Shown: positions 1 through 9,086 of the stretch, piece after piece
Numbering within the stretch: the first letter of the stretch is position 1
Layout: every line of letters begins with the position of its first letter
Assembly (NCBI GenBank): GCA_963843755.1
Contig: CAWJLS010000012.1
Span: 186,001-250,000 of the forward strand
DNA: 64,000 nt
Direction: 5' to 3'
Source: CAWJLS01 sp963843755
GTDB lineage: Bacteria; Acidobacteriota; Thermoanaerobaculia; Multivoradales; DATKCC01
Notes under the pieces: generated by a model
Databases searched by the model: none
The model's input: only the letters and a program-made list of their open reading frames with translations
Told to the model about the DNA's origin: nothing
Position numbers and translations under genes: made by a program

Positions 1-2850
1 GGCGCCGTCCGGCGGGTCGAGGAGGGTGACCGTCGGAGGCTGGTCGGGCACTACGTTGAGGGTCACCGGTCCGGCGACCGGCGACGGGCCGAGATCGTCG
101 TAGGCGACTGCGGAGAGTGCGAAGGGGCTCCCGGACGTCGGGCTGTACAGCTCGAACCGGTAGGGCGCCTGGGTGAGACTGTCGACCACGCTGCCGTTCA
201 CCGAGAGGTCGACGCGGGTCACAGCCTGATCGTCGGTGGCATCGACCGCCACCAGGACGGGCTGGTTTGTCGGCACTTCCTGGCCGTCCAGCGGGGTCAG
301 AATTTCCGCCACCGGTGCGCTATTGGCGAGCACGGGGAGGGTGAGCTCAGTCGAGGACTCGTTGCCCGCCCCGTCGCGGGCGGTTGCCTGGAGAGTGACC
401 ATCGGCCCGGCCGGCACCCGGAACCGGAAGGTGTAGGGCGGCGTGTACTGGGTGCCCACCGAGGCGCCGTCGAGGGTGAGGTCCACCGCATCGACCCGGA
501 TGTCGTCGGAGGCCGCGACGTCCACGGTGACGAAGGTGCGTTCCTCGATCTCGGTGCCTGCGGCGGGCGAGGTGATGGAGACCGTCGGTGCCTGCCCGCC
601 GGTGTCCTCGTCGAGCTTGGCGTAGCGGCCGATGTGGAGCGCGCTGTTGCCGTTGGCGCCGTCTCCTCGGAGCACCCGGTTGGCCGCCAGGTAGACCACG
701 CCGTCGGCGACGGCGATTCCCCGGCCGTTGTCGTCCCGGAAGCTCGGCGCCTGGGAGAAGTCGAGAAGGCCTTGGAAGGCGATCTGGTCCCCGTCGACGG
801 CGAAGATCGGCACCGCGTTGACGAAGTAGTAGTCGGCGGCGAAGGCGAGGCCGCCCTCGAGGGCGACGTCGGCGAGGCCGAACAGGTCCGTCGAGGAGGA
901 GAGGAGGACGGGGGCCGTGGGATCTTCCACGTCCAGGGAGCGAAGTCCTCCGAGGACCACGTCGGAGCCGTCGGCGACGAAGGCGCGGTTTCCACGGACG
1001 GCCACGCTTGCCGCGCGTGAGTCCGACGTGGTCCGCGTGGGAGCCGCGCCCAGGAGGACGGGGGCCGCGGGATCGGAGAGGTCGACAGTGAGGAGACCGG
1101 CTGTGCCCGCGGCGATCAGCGCCAGATCGCCCCGGAGCGCGACGGACTGGGGCGCGCCGGGAAGCTCGAGGGTTCCCACGAGCTGCGGCGCGGCCGGATC
1201 GCTGAAATCGACCACGGAGAGGTTGGCAGCGTCAGAGACCGTCTTGCGGGAGGCGATCACCGCCTGAGAGCCCGCGACCGCCAGGCCGGTGGCGTCTCCT
1301 GGCGTCGCGAGCTGGCTCACGACGGCGGGCGAGGCCGGGTCCGTGACATCGATCACGGCGAGGCCGGACTCGCCGTCGGCGACGAGGGCGGTTGCGCCTT
1401 CGACGGCCACGTCTCGTGCTGTGCCGGGCGTGTCTGCTGTGCCAACGATCGCCGGCGCGAGCAGGTTCGACGTGTCCACGACCTGGAGGCCGGCGGCGCC
1501 CGCAGCCACGTAGGCGTGACCCGCCGAGACCGCCACCGCGTTGGCGGAGCCGGGGATGAGCAGGTAGGAGAGCGCCGTCGGCGAGAACGTCTCGACGGTC
1601 ACCTGGACCGGGGAGGAGAACGCGCCGTTTTCGGCGGTGACCGTCGCGCTACCGGCGGCGCCGGCGAAGATGCGCCCGGCCTCGGTCCCGAACGAGGCCA
1701 CCGTCGGGTCGGATGTCGTGTAGGTCGTGCCGTAGGGCGGGCCGGTGGCGTCGAGCTCGGTGCCGTCGACCAGGGTGGCGGTGACCTGGACGAGGCGCGA
1801 GGCCTCGCCGAAGATCGTGTTGAAGGTGAGGGTGAAGCTCGCGGGTGTGGCCTCCAGGCTCGCGAGGATGGGCGCGAGGTCGACGCTCGCCGCATCGAGC
1901 GGATCGCTCCCTGCCTGGATTTCGAGACCGTCCGACACGAGGTCGCCGTCGGTGTCGAAGAGCAGCGGATCGGTGCCGGCGGTGTTCACCTCGTCGCCGT
2001 CGAGGAGTCCGTCGCCGTCGCTGTCGTCCACCCGCGGGTCCGTTCCGAGACCGAACTCGGCCAGGGTCGTGAGCCCGTCCCCGTCCGGATCGCCCAGGGC
2101 GTCGGCGGGGTCGTTGGGGTCGAAGCCGTGGGCGAGCTCGTAGTCGTCGGGGAGCCCGTCGCCGTCGGAGTCGCCCGAGAGGTTGACCTGGATCAGGAGA
2201 ACCGCCAGGGCGCCCTCGTTGAGGGCCGAGACCAGGACCGTGCCACTCGTCGCGGCGGTGACCAGCCCGCCCGCGTCGACGCTGGCGATGGCGGGGTTGC
2301 TGCTGCGGTAGCTCGTGCCGGCAGCGGCCGGCGTGACGTCGGAGGTGGAGGCGTCGGCCATGGTTGCCGTGGCCACGAGCTGCACGGTCTCTCCGGCTGT
2401 CGAGAGCGTCGTCACCGGTGCGGAGAGTGCGAGAGTTGCCGGCTCCGGCGCCGCCGTTTCGAACGAGATCACCGGCACCTGGACGACGCCGTTGGCGGGC
2501 ACGGTGACGAAATCCGACTGACCACCCCGGACCGTGCCGTCCTCCGCCACGCAGGTCGCCCGCACCCGGACCTGGCCGACGTTGGCGGGAATGTTCGGGA
2601 GCACCCAGGAGCCGTCGGGCTGGACCTGGCTCGAGCGGTTGAGGGCGCTGACCGTGCAGGTCGCGTCGAGGCCCGAGGATTGGCCGGAAGCCTGGCCGGA
2701 AGCTTGGGCCCAGGCAGGAGCTGAGCCGACGCCGGCGAGCAGACCGACGATCCCGACCAGGAAGCCTCCCACCGCCATCCTCACCGTGGCGCGCCGCCCC
2801 GCTCTCATCGCCCTCGCCGCCCTCGTCGCCTTCGTCGCTCTGATCGCCAT
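1..2850 (-). CDS. Secreted LVIVD-repeat / Ig-like protein, C-terminus cut by window edge
   Basis: The frame stays open from an ATG at 2850 to the first base of the window, giving 950 residues without a stop, so the C-terminus lies outside. An AGGAG element 8 bases before the ATG supports this start. The N-terminus has a long basic stretch, a hydrophobic core and an AWAQA-like signal cleavage site. Residues about 60-220 look like Ig-like strands. Residues about 222-310 carry acidic DxDGDGL calcium-binding loops of the thrombospondin type-3 kind. Residues about 425-740 hold repeated LVIVD-like propeller units (ADYYFVNAVPIF, LSVVDFSDPAAPQLVG). The end has tandem Ig-like domains (VTLLDPPDGA). It is probably a large surface or extracellular scaffold. 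It lies 10 bases downstream of the haloperoxidase-like gene, so the two are probably co-transcribed. The ligand is unknown. Confidence 0.85.
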   Translation of the reverse strand, partial: MAIRATKATRAARAMRAGRRATVRMAVGGFLVGIVGLLAGVGSAPAWAQASGQASGQSSGLDATCTVSALNRSSQVQPDGSWVLPNIPANVGQVRVRATCVAEDGTVRGGQSDFVTVPANGVVQVPVISFETAAPEPATLALSAPVTTLSTAGETVQLVATATMADASTSDVTPAAAGTSYRSSNPAIASVDAGGLVTAATSGTVLVSALNEGALAVLLIQVNLSGDSDGDGLPDDYELAHGFDPNDPADALGDPDGDGLTTLAEFGLGTDPRVDDSDGDGLLDGDEVNTAGTDPLLFDTDGDLVSDGLEIQAGSDPLDAASVDLAPILASLEATPASFTLTFNTIFGEASRLVQVTATLVDGTELDATGPPYGTTYTTSDPTVASFGTEAGRIFAGAAGSATVTAENGAFSSPVQVTVETFSPTALSYLLIPGSANAVAVSAGHAYVAAGAAGLQVVDTSNLLAPAIVGTADTPGTARDVAVEGATALVADGESGLAVIDVTDPASPAVVSQLATPGDATGLAVAGSQAVIASRKTVSDAANLSVVDFSDPAAPQLVGTLELPGAPQSVALRGDLALIAAGTAGLLTVDLSDPAAPVLLGAAPTRTTSDSRAASVAVRGNRAFVADGSDVVLGGLRSLDVEDPTAPVLLSSSTDLFGLADVALEGGLAFAADYYFVNAVPIFAVDGDQIAFQGLLDFSQAPSFRDDNGRGIAVADGVVYLAANRVLRGDGANGNSALHIGRYAKLDEDTGGQAPTVSITSPAAGTEIEERTFVTVDVAASDDIRVDAVDLTLDGASVGTQYTPPYTFRFRVPAGPMVTLQATARDGAGNESSTELTLPVLANSAPVAEILTPLDGQEVPTNQPVLVAVDATDDQAVTRVDLSVNGSVVDSLTQAPYRFELYSPTSGSPFALSAVAYDDLGPSPVAGPVTLNVVPDQPPTVTLLDPPDGA

Positions 2851-2860
2851 CGCTGCTCTC

Positions 2861-4543
2861 CTATCCGACCGACACCCGGTTGCCGTCGAAGCGCTGCAGG
2901 CTGAAGCCCTCGAACATCTCGTTGCCGGTCAAGGTCACCTCCGACAGCAGCTCGATCGCCACCGCCTCGCCCAGGCGCAGGCCTTCGACGCCGTCACTTC
3001 GCCAGTGGACGCCGGCGAAGTTGCGCCCGATGGCGATGTTGGCGGCCAGCTTGTCGAGCTCTCCACCGACCGTGAGCGGCTCGCCCTTCCAGGGCTGGAG
3101 CGACTGGCCGTCGGCCGCCGCGACCACCGGTCCCGGGATCACGTGCTTCTCGTCGAGGCACGCCTTGAGCACCGTTGCGCACGCGCCGGCGATGACCGCG
3201 TGGGCCGCCGGGTAGGAGGGGTGCGTCGGGCAGCCCTCCGGAAACGCCTGGGCGAGGAGGGCCGAGCCTTGCCGTTTGCGGGTCTCGGCGAGCGCCGCCG
3301 AGTCCAGGAGCTCGTGGTGGATCGGGAAGGAGGCCTTCCCCTGGAGATGGGTCTCCACGCGGCCGCCCATCTCCTCGGGCCGAAGCCGCCGGTGGATCCG
3401 CCACTTCTGGTACCAGGTGGTCTTGAGCGCCACCTGGGTTACGACGGCCAGGAGGTAGATGAAGAACGGAGGCCCGAAGGTCGTAAACGGCGCCTGGGTG
3501 CGGGAGTGCTTGTAGGGGCTCCCACCGTCGGGCATGGCCCCGACGCGAAGCGCCATCAGGCAAGCGCCGAGGTAGGCCTGGTACGTCAGGTCGCGGTGGA
3601 CGTACTCGCCGAGATCGCGGCCGCTCCGGATGAAGCGCCTGGTCTCGTCGAACTCGTTGACGCCCGCGAGGCCGCCGTTCTGGATGGCGAGCCAGCTCTC
3701 GGCGTCCGTCAGGTAGTCCTTGCCGGGGGCCGCGGTCCGGATCCGCTGCTCGATCTCCACCGGCAGCAGGGGCAGCTCCTGGAGCAGGAACTGCGACAGG
3801 TAGGGGCCGGTGAGCATGCCGGTGCTCGGCCCACGGAAGAGGGTGGCGGGCGTCACCCGGCCCGCCACCTTGGGGCCGTGAAACTCCGACAGAGCCGAGA
3901 GGTCCTCGCAGGCCCGGGCCACGACGGGCGAGTCGTCCCACGCGGCGAACGGCTCGTCCCGGAGACGCGCGTGCCAGTAGAGCTCCACCAGCTCGCCGGC
4001 CTGCTCGGCGCTCGAAAAGGCCGGCGGGGCCGGCATCCCGAGCTGCGAGGCGTCGACCCCGACGAGGTCGTAGGCCCAGGAGGCCTGTGGGTTGGCGAGC
4101 TTGACGAAGCCCCCCAGGGGGATCGACTCGAAGGCGTGGGGGTCGCCGGTCGCGAGGGCTCGGGCCAGGACTGCATAGGCCTTCGGGTCCACCAGCCCGA
4201 GCTCGTCGTGGGGGAGCCCCTTGGTGAACGTGGCGAGGTGGCCGGGGAGGTTCTCGTCGCCGTTCGTGGGATGAGCGGCGGCTCCCAGCTCCCGGGCGTG
4301 TTCTGCGGCTTTGACCCGCAGCGCGTATGCGCGGGCGAGTCGGTCGTCGGCTGGTGCGGACGGAGGCTTTCGAGACGGTTCCGAGGCGGATGCGCTCGTC
4401 GCCGTGCCCAAGAGCGAAGGCGCCAGCAGCCAGCCGGAGAGGGCCGCGGCGGATCCTCCCAGGAGCGCACGGCGGGAGGGGCCAGCGGACGCTGGACGGC
4501 TCACCTGCGAGCCTCCGTCGACGGCGTTGAGTTCATCGTCCAT
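2861..4543 (-). CDS. Tat-exported vanadium-dependent haloperoxidase-like protein
   Basis: This 560-aa protein belongs to the vanadium haloperoxidase / PAP2 superfamily, which binds vanadate (or phosphate) and can oxidise halides with peroxide. The C-terminal half has the family signatures in order: KWRIHRRLRPE at 380-390, SYPAAHA with Ser443 and His448, and GVHWRSDG with His513. Known bacterial bromoperoxidase-like members usually read SYPAGH, so the Gly-to-Ala change here is a small oddity next to the catalytic His. The N-terminus carries a twin-arginine motif (SRRALLGG, about residues 23-30) and a hydrophobic stretch, so export of a folded cofactor-loaded enzyme is likely. It sits 10 bases upstream of the LVIVD/Ig-like giant and 21 bases downstream of a small secreted protein. 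Haloperoxidase versus acid phosphatase activity cannot be decided from sequence. Confidence 0.85.
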   Translation of the reverse strand: MDDELNAVDGGSQVSRPASAGPSRRALLGGSAAALSGWLLAPSLLGTATSASASEPSRKPPSAPADDRLARAYALRVKAAEHARELGAAAHPTNGDENLPGHLATFTKGLPHDELGLVDPKAYAVLARALATGDPHAFESIPLGGFVKLANPQASWAYDLVGVDASQLGMPAPPAFSSAEQAGELVELYWHARLRDEPFAAWDDSPVVARACEDLSALSEFHGPKVAGRVTPATLFRGPSTGMLTGPYLSQFLLQELPLLPVEIEQRIRTAAPGKDYLTDAESWLAIQNGGLAGVNEFDETRRFIRSGRDLGEYVHRDLTYQAYLGACLMALRVGAMPDGGSPYKHSRTQAPFTTFGPPFFIYLLAVVTQVALKTTWYQKWRIHRRLRPEEMGGRVETHLQGKASFPIHHELLDSAALAETRKRQGSALLAQAFPEGCPTHPSYPAAHAVIAGACATVLKACLDEKHVIPGPVVAAADGQSLQPWKGEPLTVGGELDKLAANIAIGRNFAGVHWRSDGVEGLRLGEAVAIELLSEVTLTGNEMFEGFSLQRFDGNRVSVG

Positions 4544-4564
4544 CAGAGCCCTCTTCGACCCATC

Positions 4565-5236
4565 TCATTGGCTCCCCGTGGAGCCCACTGATCCCTCGGG
4601 ATGGTCGGCAAACCAACGCTCGAGTGAAGACACCGGCACGACTTGACTACGGAGGTCGAGGATGTGCTGGCCGCCAAAACGGAACGTGAGGTTTTGGTAG
4701 GAGAAGAGAGCCGGTGGCAGGTCAGTGACTCTCTGCAGAGCCTCTGGCGAGATGAACTCGAGGCTCTCACCGGCGATGCGATAGCCAGCTCGGCGCGATT
4801 CGACCGGCCAAGATCCCAAGGCTCCCTTGAAAAGCTCCCAGCCAGACGGGCTGCCATCTCCTGCTTGCCGTAGGAACAGAACCACTTCTTCGCTGTATCG
4901 GCCAAGCTCTGGCGTCGCGGGGAAGCTCCACGACAGGACGAACCTCTTGGGGCACTCCCCCCTCAGCGATTCTCTGGTGACGAGTGTTGAGGTCATCGGC
5001 GCGTTGAGCGGAATCATGGTCGTTCCGAGGGACTCCTTCGTCTCTTGGACGCCTGCCACCCACACCTCACAAATCGCGTCTGCGCCCTGCAGAAGCTCCG
5101 GCCAGGAAATCTCGGGGGCCGAGACCGCTTCCGGCGGTCCCGAGGCTTGAGCTACGGCGCCCGAGACCGCGAGGGCAAGAAGGATGAAGGCGCTACTCGG
5201 TATGAGAAACGCTAGATACCACGACCACCGGTTCAT
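4565..5236 (-). CDS. Secreted protein of unknown function
   Basis: This encodes 223 residues beginning with a clear signal peptide (MNRWSWYLAFLIPSSAF, hydrophobic to about residue 30, cleavage near AVAQA). I chose the ATG at 5236 because it overlaps the stop of the upstream membrane-protein gene in an ATGA arrangement and directly begins the signal peptide. The open frame extends 102 codons further upstream, but that part is arginine-rich and overlaps the other gene. The mature part contains one Cys near the start (DAICEVWV) and another (GECPKRFVL). I do not recognise a family. Context: it is part of a run of exported proteins of unknown function. Confidence 0.75.
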   Translation of the reverse strand: MNRWSWYLAFLIPSSAFILLALAVSGAVAQASGPPEAVSAPEISWPELLQGADAICEVWVAGVQETKESLGTTMIPLNAPMTSTLVTRESLRGECPKRFVLSWSFPATPELGRYSEEVVLFLRQAGDGSPSGWELFKGALGSWPVESRRAGYRIAGESLEFISPEALQRVTDLPPALFSYQNLTFRFGGQHILDLRSQVVPVSSLERWFADHPEGSVGSTGSQ

Positions 5237-5580
5237 CGGATTTCTCTTTGTGGTCGATCTTCGACGGACCAGGCGCGTGGAATTCGGCCGCCTCCAGATC
5301 CTGTCCAACTCGCGACCCAGAGAGCCAAGGAGCCGATCGTCAAGACGATCAAGATCGGGTGGAGGAGCAGGAGGTCCACCCGAATATTGGCACCCTCGGC
5401 GGTGACCTTGCGTTCCCAAAAGCCATACGCACACCATGACGCCGAGGCGACGAGAAGCGGCCAGTCGCGGGTGACGACGGCGATCCGGAAGCGCAGGAGG
5501 CGACTGAACGCAAAGCAACCCAGAAAGGCGCCCGCCATCCACCAGGCGATGTCAGGTCTGCCGACAACGAAGGGAATCAT
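5233..5580 (-). CDS. Small three-helix membrane protein
   Basis: The product is about 115 residues with three predicted membrane helices, roughly residues 8-30, 42-60 and 78-98. It includes the stretch GANIRVDLLLLHPILIVLTI, which resembles small uncharacterised membrane proteins with an NIRVDLL(L/I)xxP signature. The ATG at 5580 starts immediately before the first helix. An upstream ATG at 5736 would add about 52 hydrophilic residues and overlap the preceding gene by 65 bases, so I consider it less likely. Its stop overlaps the next gene's start (ATGA), indicating translational coupling with the secreted protein at 4565-5236. Function is unknown. Confidence 0.65.
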   Translation of the reverse strand: MIPFVVGRPDIAWWMAGAFLGCFAFSRLLRFRIAVVTRDWPLLVASASWCAYGFWERKVTAEGANIRVDLLLLHPILIVLTIGSLALWVASWTGSGGGRIPRAWSVEDRPQREIR

Positions 5581-5671
5581 CCCGAGGACCCGTTGCCCAG
5601 TCGGGCGGCTGTAGCGCCACGAGATCTCCGGGATACCTCGTGAGGCGGAGATCTGAACTGGTCCCGGGGCT

Positions 5672-6940
5672 TCATCTGCCGTCCTCGTCCAAGAAGATGC
5701 ACGGTGTGTTGGCTGCGGGCCAGAAGTCCACCGCAAAGCGCTGCGCCTGGCCAGTGGTCAGAGTCAAGACAGCCAGGCGGCGGGAGAGGCCGTGGGGCGA
5801 GGTGAAGAAGAGGTGCTCCACCGCTGGATCGGCGCAGATGAAGGAAATGCTCTCCACCTCACCGGCGAGAAGATCCGAGCTGAAGGTGGCAACGCGGTTT
5901 CCGGTTGCAGGGTCGTAGATCCACACCTCGCCTGTCGCCAGCCAGTGGGCGCGGTCACCTTGCTCGTTTCCGTCCTTGGGAGGTCTGAGGGGCCGCACCA
6001 GCACTCGCCCATCGGGTAGGAGGTCGGCGGTGGCCGGCGGCGTCTCGATGAGGTGGAAGGCCTTCCGCGCCGACAGGTCAACGACGACACGAAGGTCAGT
6101 CGAGCTCCCGTCTTGGGGTGTTCCTTGGGCCAAAAGCAACACCCAGCGACCGACCGCATCAACGGGGACGAAATAGCCCCGCGACCGCCGGGTTTGCTGG
6201 TTGATCCCATATCGACTGACTAGGTGGTTTCGCTGGTCCGCGGAGAGGAAGGCGTTGAAGTCGATTCGCCGACCCTGGTACGTGCCTTCAGAGAACGAAA
6301 TGAAGCGACCTTTGTCGTAGGCTTCGTCGCCATTCGGTGGGAAGTAGGTGTTTGCGGTGAAGAACGGATAGGCCTGTCCAGGAGCCAGCTTCAGAGAATC
6401 CAGCGGTGCCTGAGCGCGATAGCTGCGGACCTCGTGGAGGTCTTTCCCCGAGAGCACGCGGATCTCATTTACGAACTCGCCGCCCGCGGTTGAGTCGCCC
6501 TGTCTTGGAAGCTCATACTGGACATACACCTCCCTCCCGTCCGGGCCGAGGGTGATGCAAGGAGAGGAAGCCGTCTGGACGGGGACGGTGTACTCCGCTT
6601 CGACCTTGTCCCAGTGTGGAAGCCTCACATAGAGAATTCGGAAGCTGGTTGGCTCCTCGATCCTCTCAGGGATGTTCGCTGGAACGACCAGATATACGTC
6701 CTGGCCGTCCTGCGAGAAGGCCACGCCGCCGACGTAGGGGCGTCCCTCGCTTCGTGGCGGGAATCGGTCCCCCAGCTCTTTCGTCCAGTCGAGCTTCCAA
6801 AGTGCCTCGACCGACAGGTCCTCGAGACGGAGTTGGAGAAGCTCTGTCCCACCATCAAGAAAGTACACAGTAGACACGGCTTGGACCGGAGTGCCCACGA
6901 CGAGCGTGACCATGGCTAGGAGGGTGATCAGTCGGGTCAT
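5672..6940 (-). CDS. Secreted beta-propeller-like protein of unknown function
   Basis: This encodes 422 residues with a signal peptide (MTRLITLLAMVTLVVGTPVQA). The mature protein has repeated short strands of the kind seen in WD40/YVTN-like propellers, for example GGVAFSQDGQDVYLVVPA, CITLGPDGREVYVQYEL and GEVWIYDPATGNRVATFSS. About four to six blades of this form can be made out, but I cannot assign a named family. No catalytic motif is evident. It lies between a tandem pair of related secreted proteins upstream and a small membrane protein downstream, all on the minus strand. It is probably an extracytoplasmic protein. A binding or structural role is inference only. Confidence 0.75.
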   Translation of the reverse strand: MTRLITLLAMVTLVVGTPVQAVSTVYFLDGGTELLQLRLEDLSVEALWKLDWTKELGDRFPPRSEGRPYVGGVAFSQDGQDVYLVVPANIPERIEEPTSFRILYVRLPHWDKVEAEYTVPVQTASSPCITLGPDGREVYVQYELPRQGDSTAGGEFVNEIRVLSGKDLHEVRSYRAQAPLDSLKLAPGQAYPFFTANTYFPPNGDEAYDKGRFISFSEGTYQGRRIDFNAFLSADQRNHLVSRYGINQQTRRSRGYFVPVDAVGRWVLLLAQGTPQDGSSTDLRVVVDLSARKAFHLIETPPATADLLPDGRVLVRPLRPPKDGNEQGDRAHWLATGEVWIYDPATGNRVATFSSDLLAGEVESISFICADPAVEHLFFTSPHGLSRRLAVLTLTTGQAQRFAVDFWPAANTPCIFLDEDGR

Positions 6941-6994
6941 TCCTTGACGTCTCCTCGACTCACTGGCAGTTCGGCGATTGAGCCAGCACGTTGT

Positions 6995-8017
6995 TCACGT
7001 AGTCACCGCTTTCAAGCGCCCAGGAGCTCGCGGCGGGTGGAGCTCTTGCGAGCGCCGTTCACGGGGGTCACCGGATCGGAGGTGGGGCGGCTCTCGGTCA
7101 TGTCCGTTCCTGCGGCGGGTTAGCGCCACGGTGATCTCACTCGACCGGTAGAGGGAAGCCCCTGCCCATCGACTCCGGTCGAGCTCGACGGTCACAGTGG
7201 AGTCGTCAGACCATCGCATGCCAGAGACCGCGAGCCCCCGTCGCTCTCGATCGAGAACCTCGCCGTAGGCCGGATCTTGTTTCGAGAGTGTCAAGAGCCG
7301 AGCGACGTCGAGCCGGTGACGCTCGACGTGCTGCGTGTGGCCGTCCTGGAGGTCGAGGACGATCAGCCAGGTTTCTCCCTCGGTGTGGTCGATGAAGGCG
7401 AGCCGGCGGTCGTCCTCACCCCAGAGGAAGCCAGCGGCAGGATCGATCGCATGGCGCTCTTGCTCGCCCTCGACCCAAGCGGAGGTCTTGCCGCTCTGAA
7501 CGTTCTGCTCTGGATAGATCGGTCTCAGGGTCGCGACCTGTTCCGAGTGGAGGTCGGCGAGAACGAGCACGTCGCTGGTTGCCGGCGGATCGGAGAACCG
7601 CGGATAGAACGCTCGGGCGACGGCGTAGCGTGTGGTGGAAGACAACTGTGGGCTGTAGCAGAGGAACTTGCCCAGGATGTCCCCCTGAATCAGGTCGGCC
7701 ACGGTCACCACGTCGGCCGCGCCACCAACCGTACCGAAAACGACCATCCGGTCGCCGATGATCTCGAGCCGATTCAGTTGCGTGGTCTCATTCTCCAGGA
7801 CCACGGTCGACCGGGTGCCCGACGGTCGATTCTCTGCCTCGAACGTGAACGTGAAGTCGGCGAGCTCCGGACCGCGTCGCTCGAAGCGAACGAGCTTCAC
7901 GATCCAGTTCCCTTGCTCCACTGCAGGGACTCCGGGAATCTGCGCCGGTGCCGCGCCGGTGAGGGAGTACGCGAGGCCGAGGATTGTGAGGATCTTCGCT
8001 GTTTCTAGTACCTTCAT
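6995..8017 (-). CDS. Secreted protein, paralogue of the neighbour at 8036-8968, with an aberrant C-terminus
   Basis: This 340-aa protein has a signal peptide (MKVLETAKILTILGLAYSLTGAAPA). It is clearly related to the upstream gene: both share FYPRF/FYPRH, SDVLV, a YPEE/YPEQNV motif, a WV..GERHxID segment, AGFLW and a closing EITV/EILM strand. The paralogue ends about 11 residues after that strand. This protein instead continues for about 42 arginine-rich residues (TRRRNGHDREPPHLRSGDP). That extension overlaps, in another frame, a short reading frame resembling a Tat signal (see 7012-7101). The C-terminus therefore looks like read-through after a deletion. Family and function are unknown. Confidence 0.75.
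   Translation of the reverse strand: MKVLETAKILTILGLAYSLTGAAPAQIPGVPAVEQGNWIVKLVRFERRGPELADFTFTFEAENRPSGTRSTVVLENETTQLNRLEIIGDRMVVFGTVGGAADVVTVADLIQGDILGKFLCYSPQLSSTTRYAVARAFYPRFSDPPATSDVLVLADLHSEQVATLRPIYPEQNVQSGKTSAWVEGEQERHAIDPAAGFLWGEDDRRLAFIDHTEGETWLIVLDLQDGHTQHVERHRLDVARLLTLSKQDPAYGEVLDRERRGLAVSGMRWSDDSTVTVELDRSRWAGASLYRSSEITVALTRRRNGHDREPPHLRSGDPRERRSQELHPPRAPGRLKAVTT
7012..7101 (-). pseudogene. Possible remnant of a Tat-signal gene start
   Basis: In a different frame from the surrounding gene, an ATG at 7101 preceded by AGGA opens a 29-codon frame. It ends in ARKSSTRRELLGA, which looks like the n-region and twin-arginine motif of a Tat signal peptide, and then stops. No continuation is visible after the stop. 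I read it as the leftover start of an exported-protein gene whose body was lost, which would also explain the strange tail of the overlapping gene. It is short, so chance resemblance is possible. Confidence 0.3.
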
Positions 8018-8035
8018 CGGTTGCCCGGAAGTTAC

Positions 8036-8968
8036 TTAGCGTGCCGAGGACGGGGCGGTGGGAACGTCCATCAGGATCTCCGTGACTCGGTACAGGCCTT
8101 CGTCGAACTTCGTCCGGGACAGCACTAGACGAAGTTTTCCTTCGGGTGCGCTCTCGATCCGGGAGATCGCAAACGCGGACCGCTCGCGCTGGAGGAGCTT
8201 TGCGCGCTCTTGTTCCGAATCTCTCTGAGCAAGGGCGGCGCCTACGTCGATGGGAATACGCTGTGCTCTCGCGGTCTCAATGCCGTTCGAGACGTCGATC
8301 ACCACCAACCCGGGGCCTCCCTGGTAGAAGTCGACGAACACAAGGCGGAGAGGGTCTTGCAGCCACAGGAACCCGGCTCGTTGATCGATCCGGTGACGTT
8401 CGCCGGGATCGTCGACCCAAGCTTGAAGATCGGCGGGGCGGACGTTCTCCTCCGGGTAGAGGGCACGAGGCTTCGCGACCTCGAGAGTCTTGGCAGACGT
8501 TTCGAGAGCGCGAGCGACCAGCACGTCGCTTTGCACCTGGGGTGGAGCATGGCGTGGGTAGAACTGCAGATAGCAGAGCGACTTGCCATCCGGAGACACC
8601 GTCCCTCCATAGGAGAGTAGGAAGTCGAGAGTCCTTGCTTCCTTCAGGTTGACTACGGTGATACCAGTTGCCAAGCCCTGCACGTCGCCGAACAGAACGA
8701 ACAGGTCGCCGGCAATCGTCGCCCGGTTCAACGCCGTCGTCTGGTTTTGCACCGTGAAGAAGCGTTCTGTCTTCGTCTGGTGGTCCAACGTTCTAAACCT
8801 GAAGCTCAGCGCTTGGTACTCGGGGGCGATGCGCTCCCAACCGACGAGCTGAACGTCGTACCGGGCCGAGTGCACCGAGAGACCAACGGGTGGCTGGCTT
8901 TCAGCTGCCCCGACCCGGGCGGCTCCGAGGCCCAAGAGCAAGAGAAGACTCGACATCCGTAGCTTCAC
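8036..8968 (-). CDS. Secreted protein of unknown function (tandem paralogue)
   Basis: This encodes 310 residues with a signal peptide (MKLRMSSLLLLLGLGAARVGAA). The mature part has alternating strands that resemble a propeller: GDLFVLFGDVQGLATGITVV, FLLSYGGTVSPDGKSLCYL, DPLRLVFVDFYQGGPGLVVI. It shares segment order and several motifs with the downstream gene at 6995-8017, from which it is separated by only 18 bases. The pair most likely arose by tandem duplication and the two are probably co-transcribed. It appears to keep the original C-terminus (ending PTAPSSAR). No enzymatic motif is visible. Confidence 0.78.
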   Translation of the reverse strand: MKLRMSSLLLLLGLGAARVGAAESQPPVGLSVHSARYDVQLVGWERIAPEYQALSFRFRTLDHQTKTERFFTVQNQTTALNRATIAGDLFVLFGDVQGLATGITVVNLKEARTLDFLLSYGGTVSPDGKSLCYLQFYPRHAPPQVQSDVLVARALETSAKTLEVAKPRALYPEENVRPADLQAWVDDPGERHRIDQRAGFLWLQDPLRLVFVDFYQGGPGLVVIDVSNGIETARAQRIPIDVGAALAQRDSEQERAKLLQRERSAFAISRIESAPEGKLRLVLSRTKFDEGLYRVTEILMDVPTAPSSAR

Positions 8969-9086
8969 AAGAGCCCGCCAACTCTCATGGAAGACTCTGG
9001 TCTGTCAGGAAGTTGCCGAGGTCTCCGACCCCCATGTAGGCGCCTTGGTCGTGGCGTATGGAACTCGGGCATCTCCAGGCTCCAGC

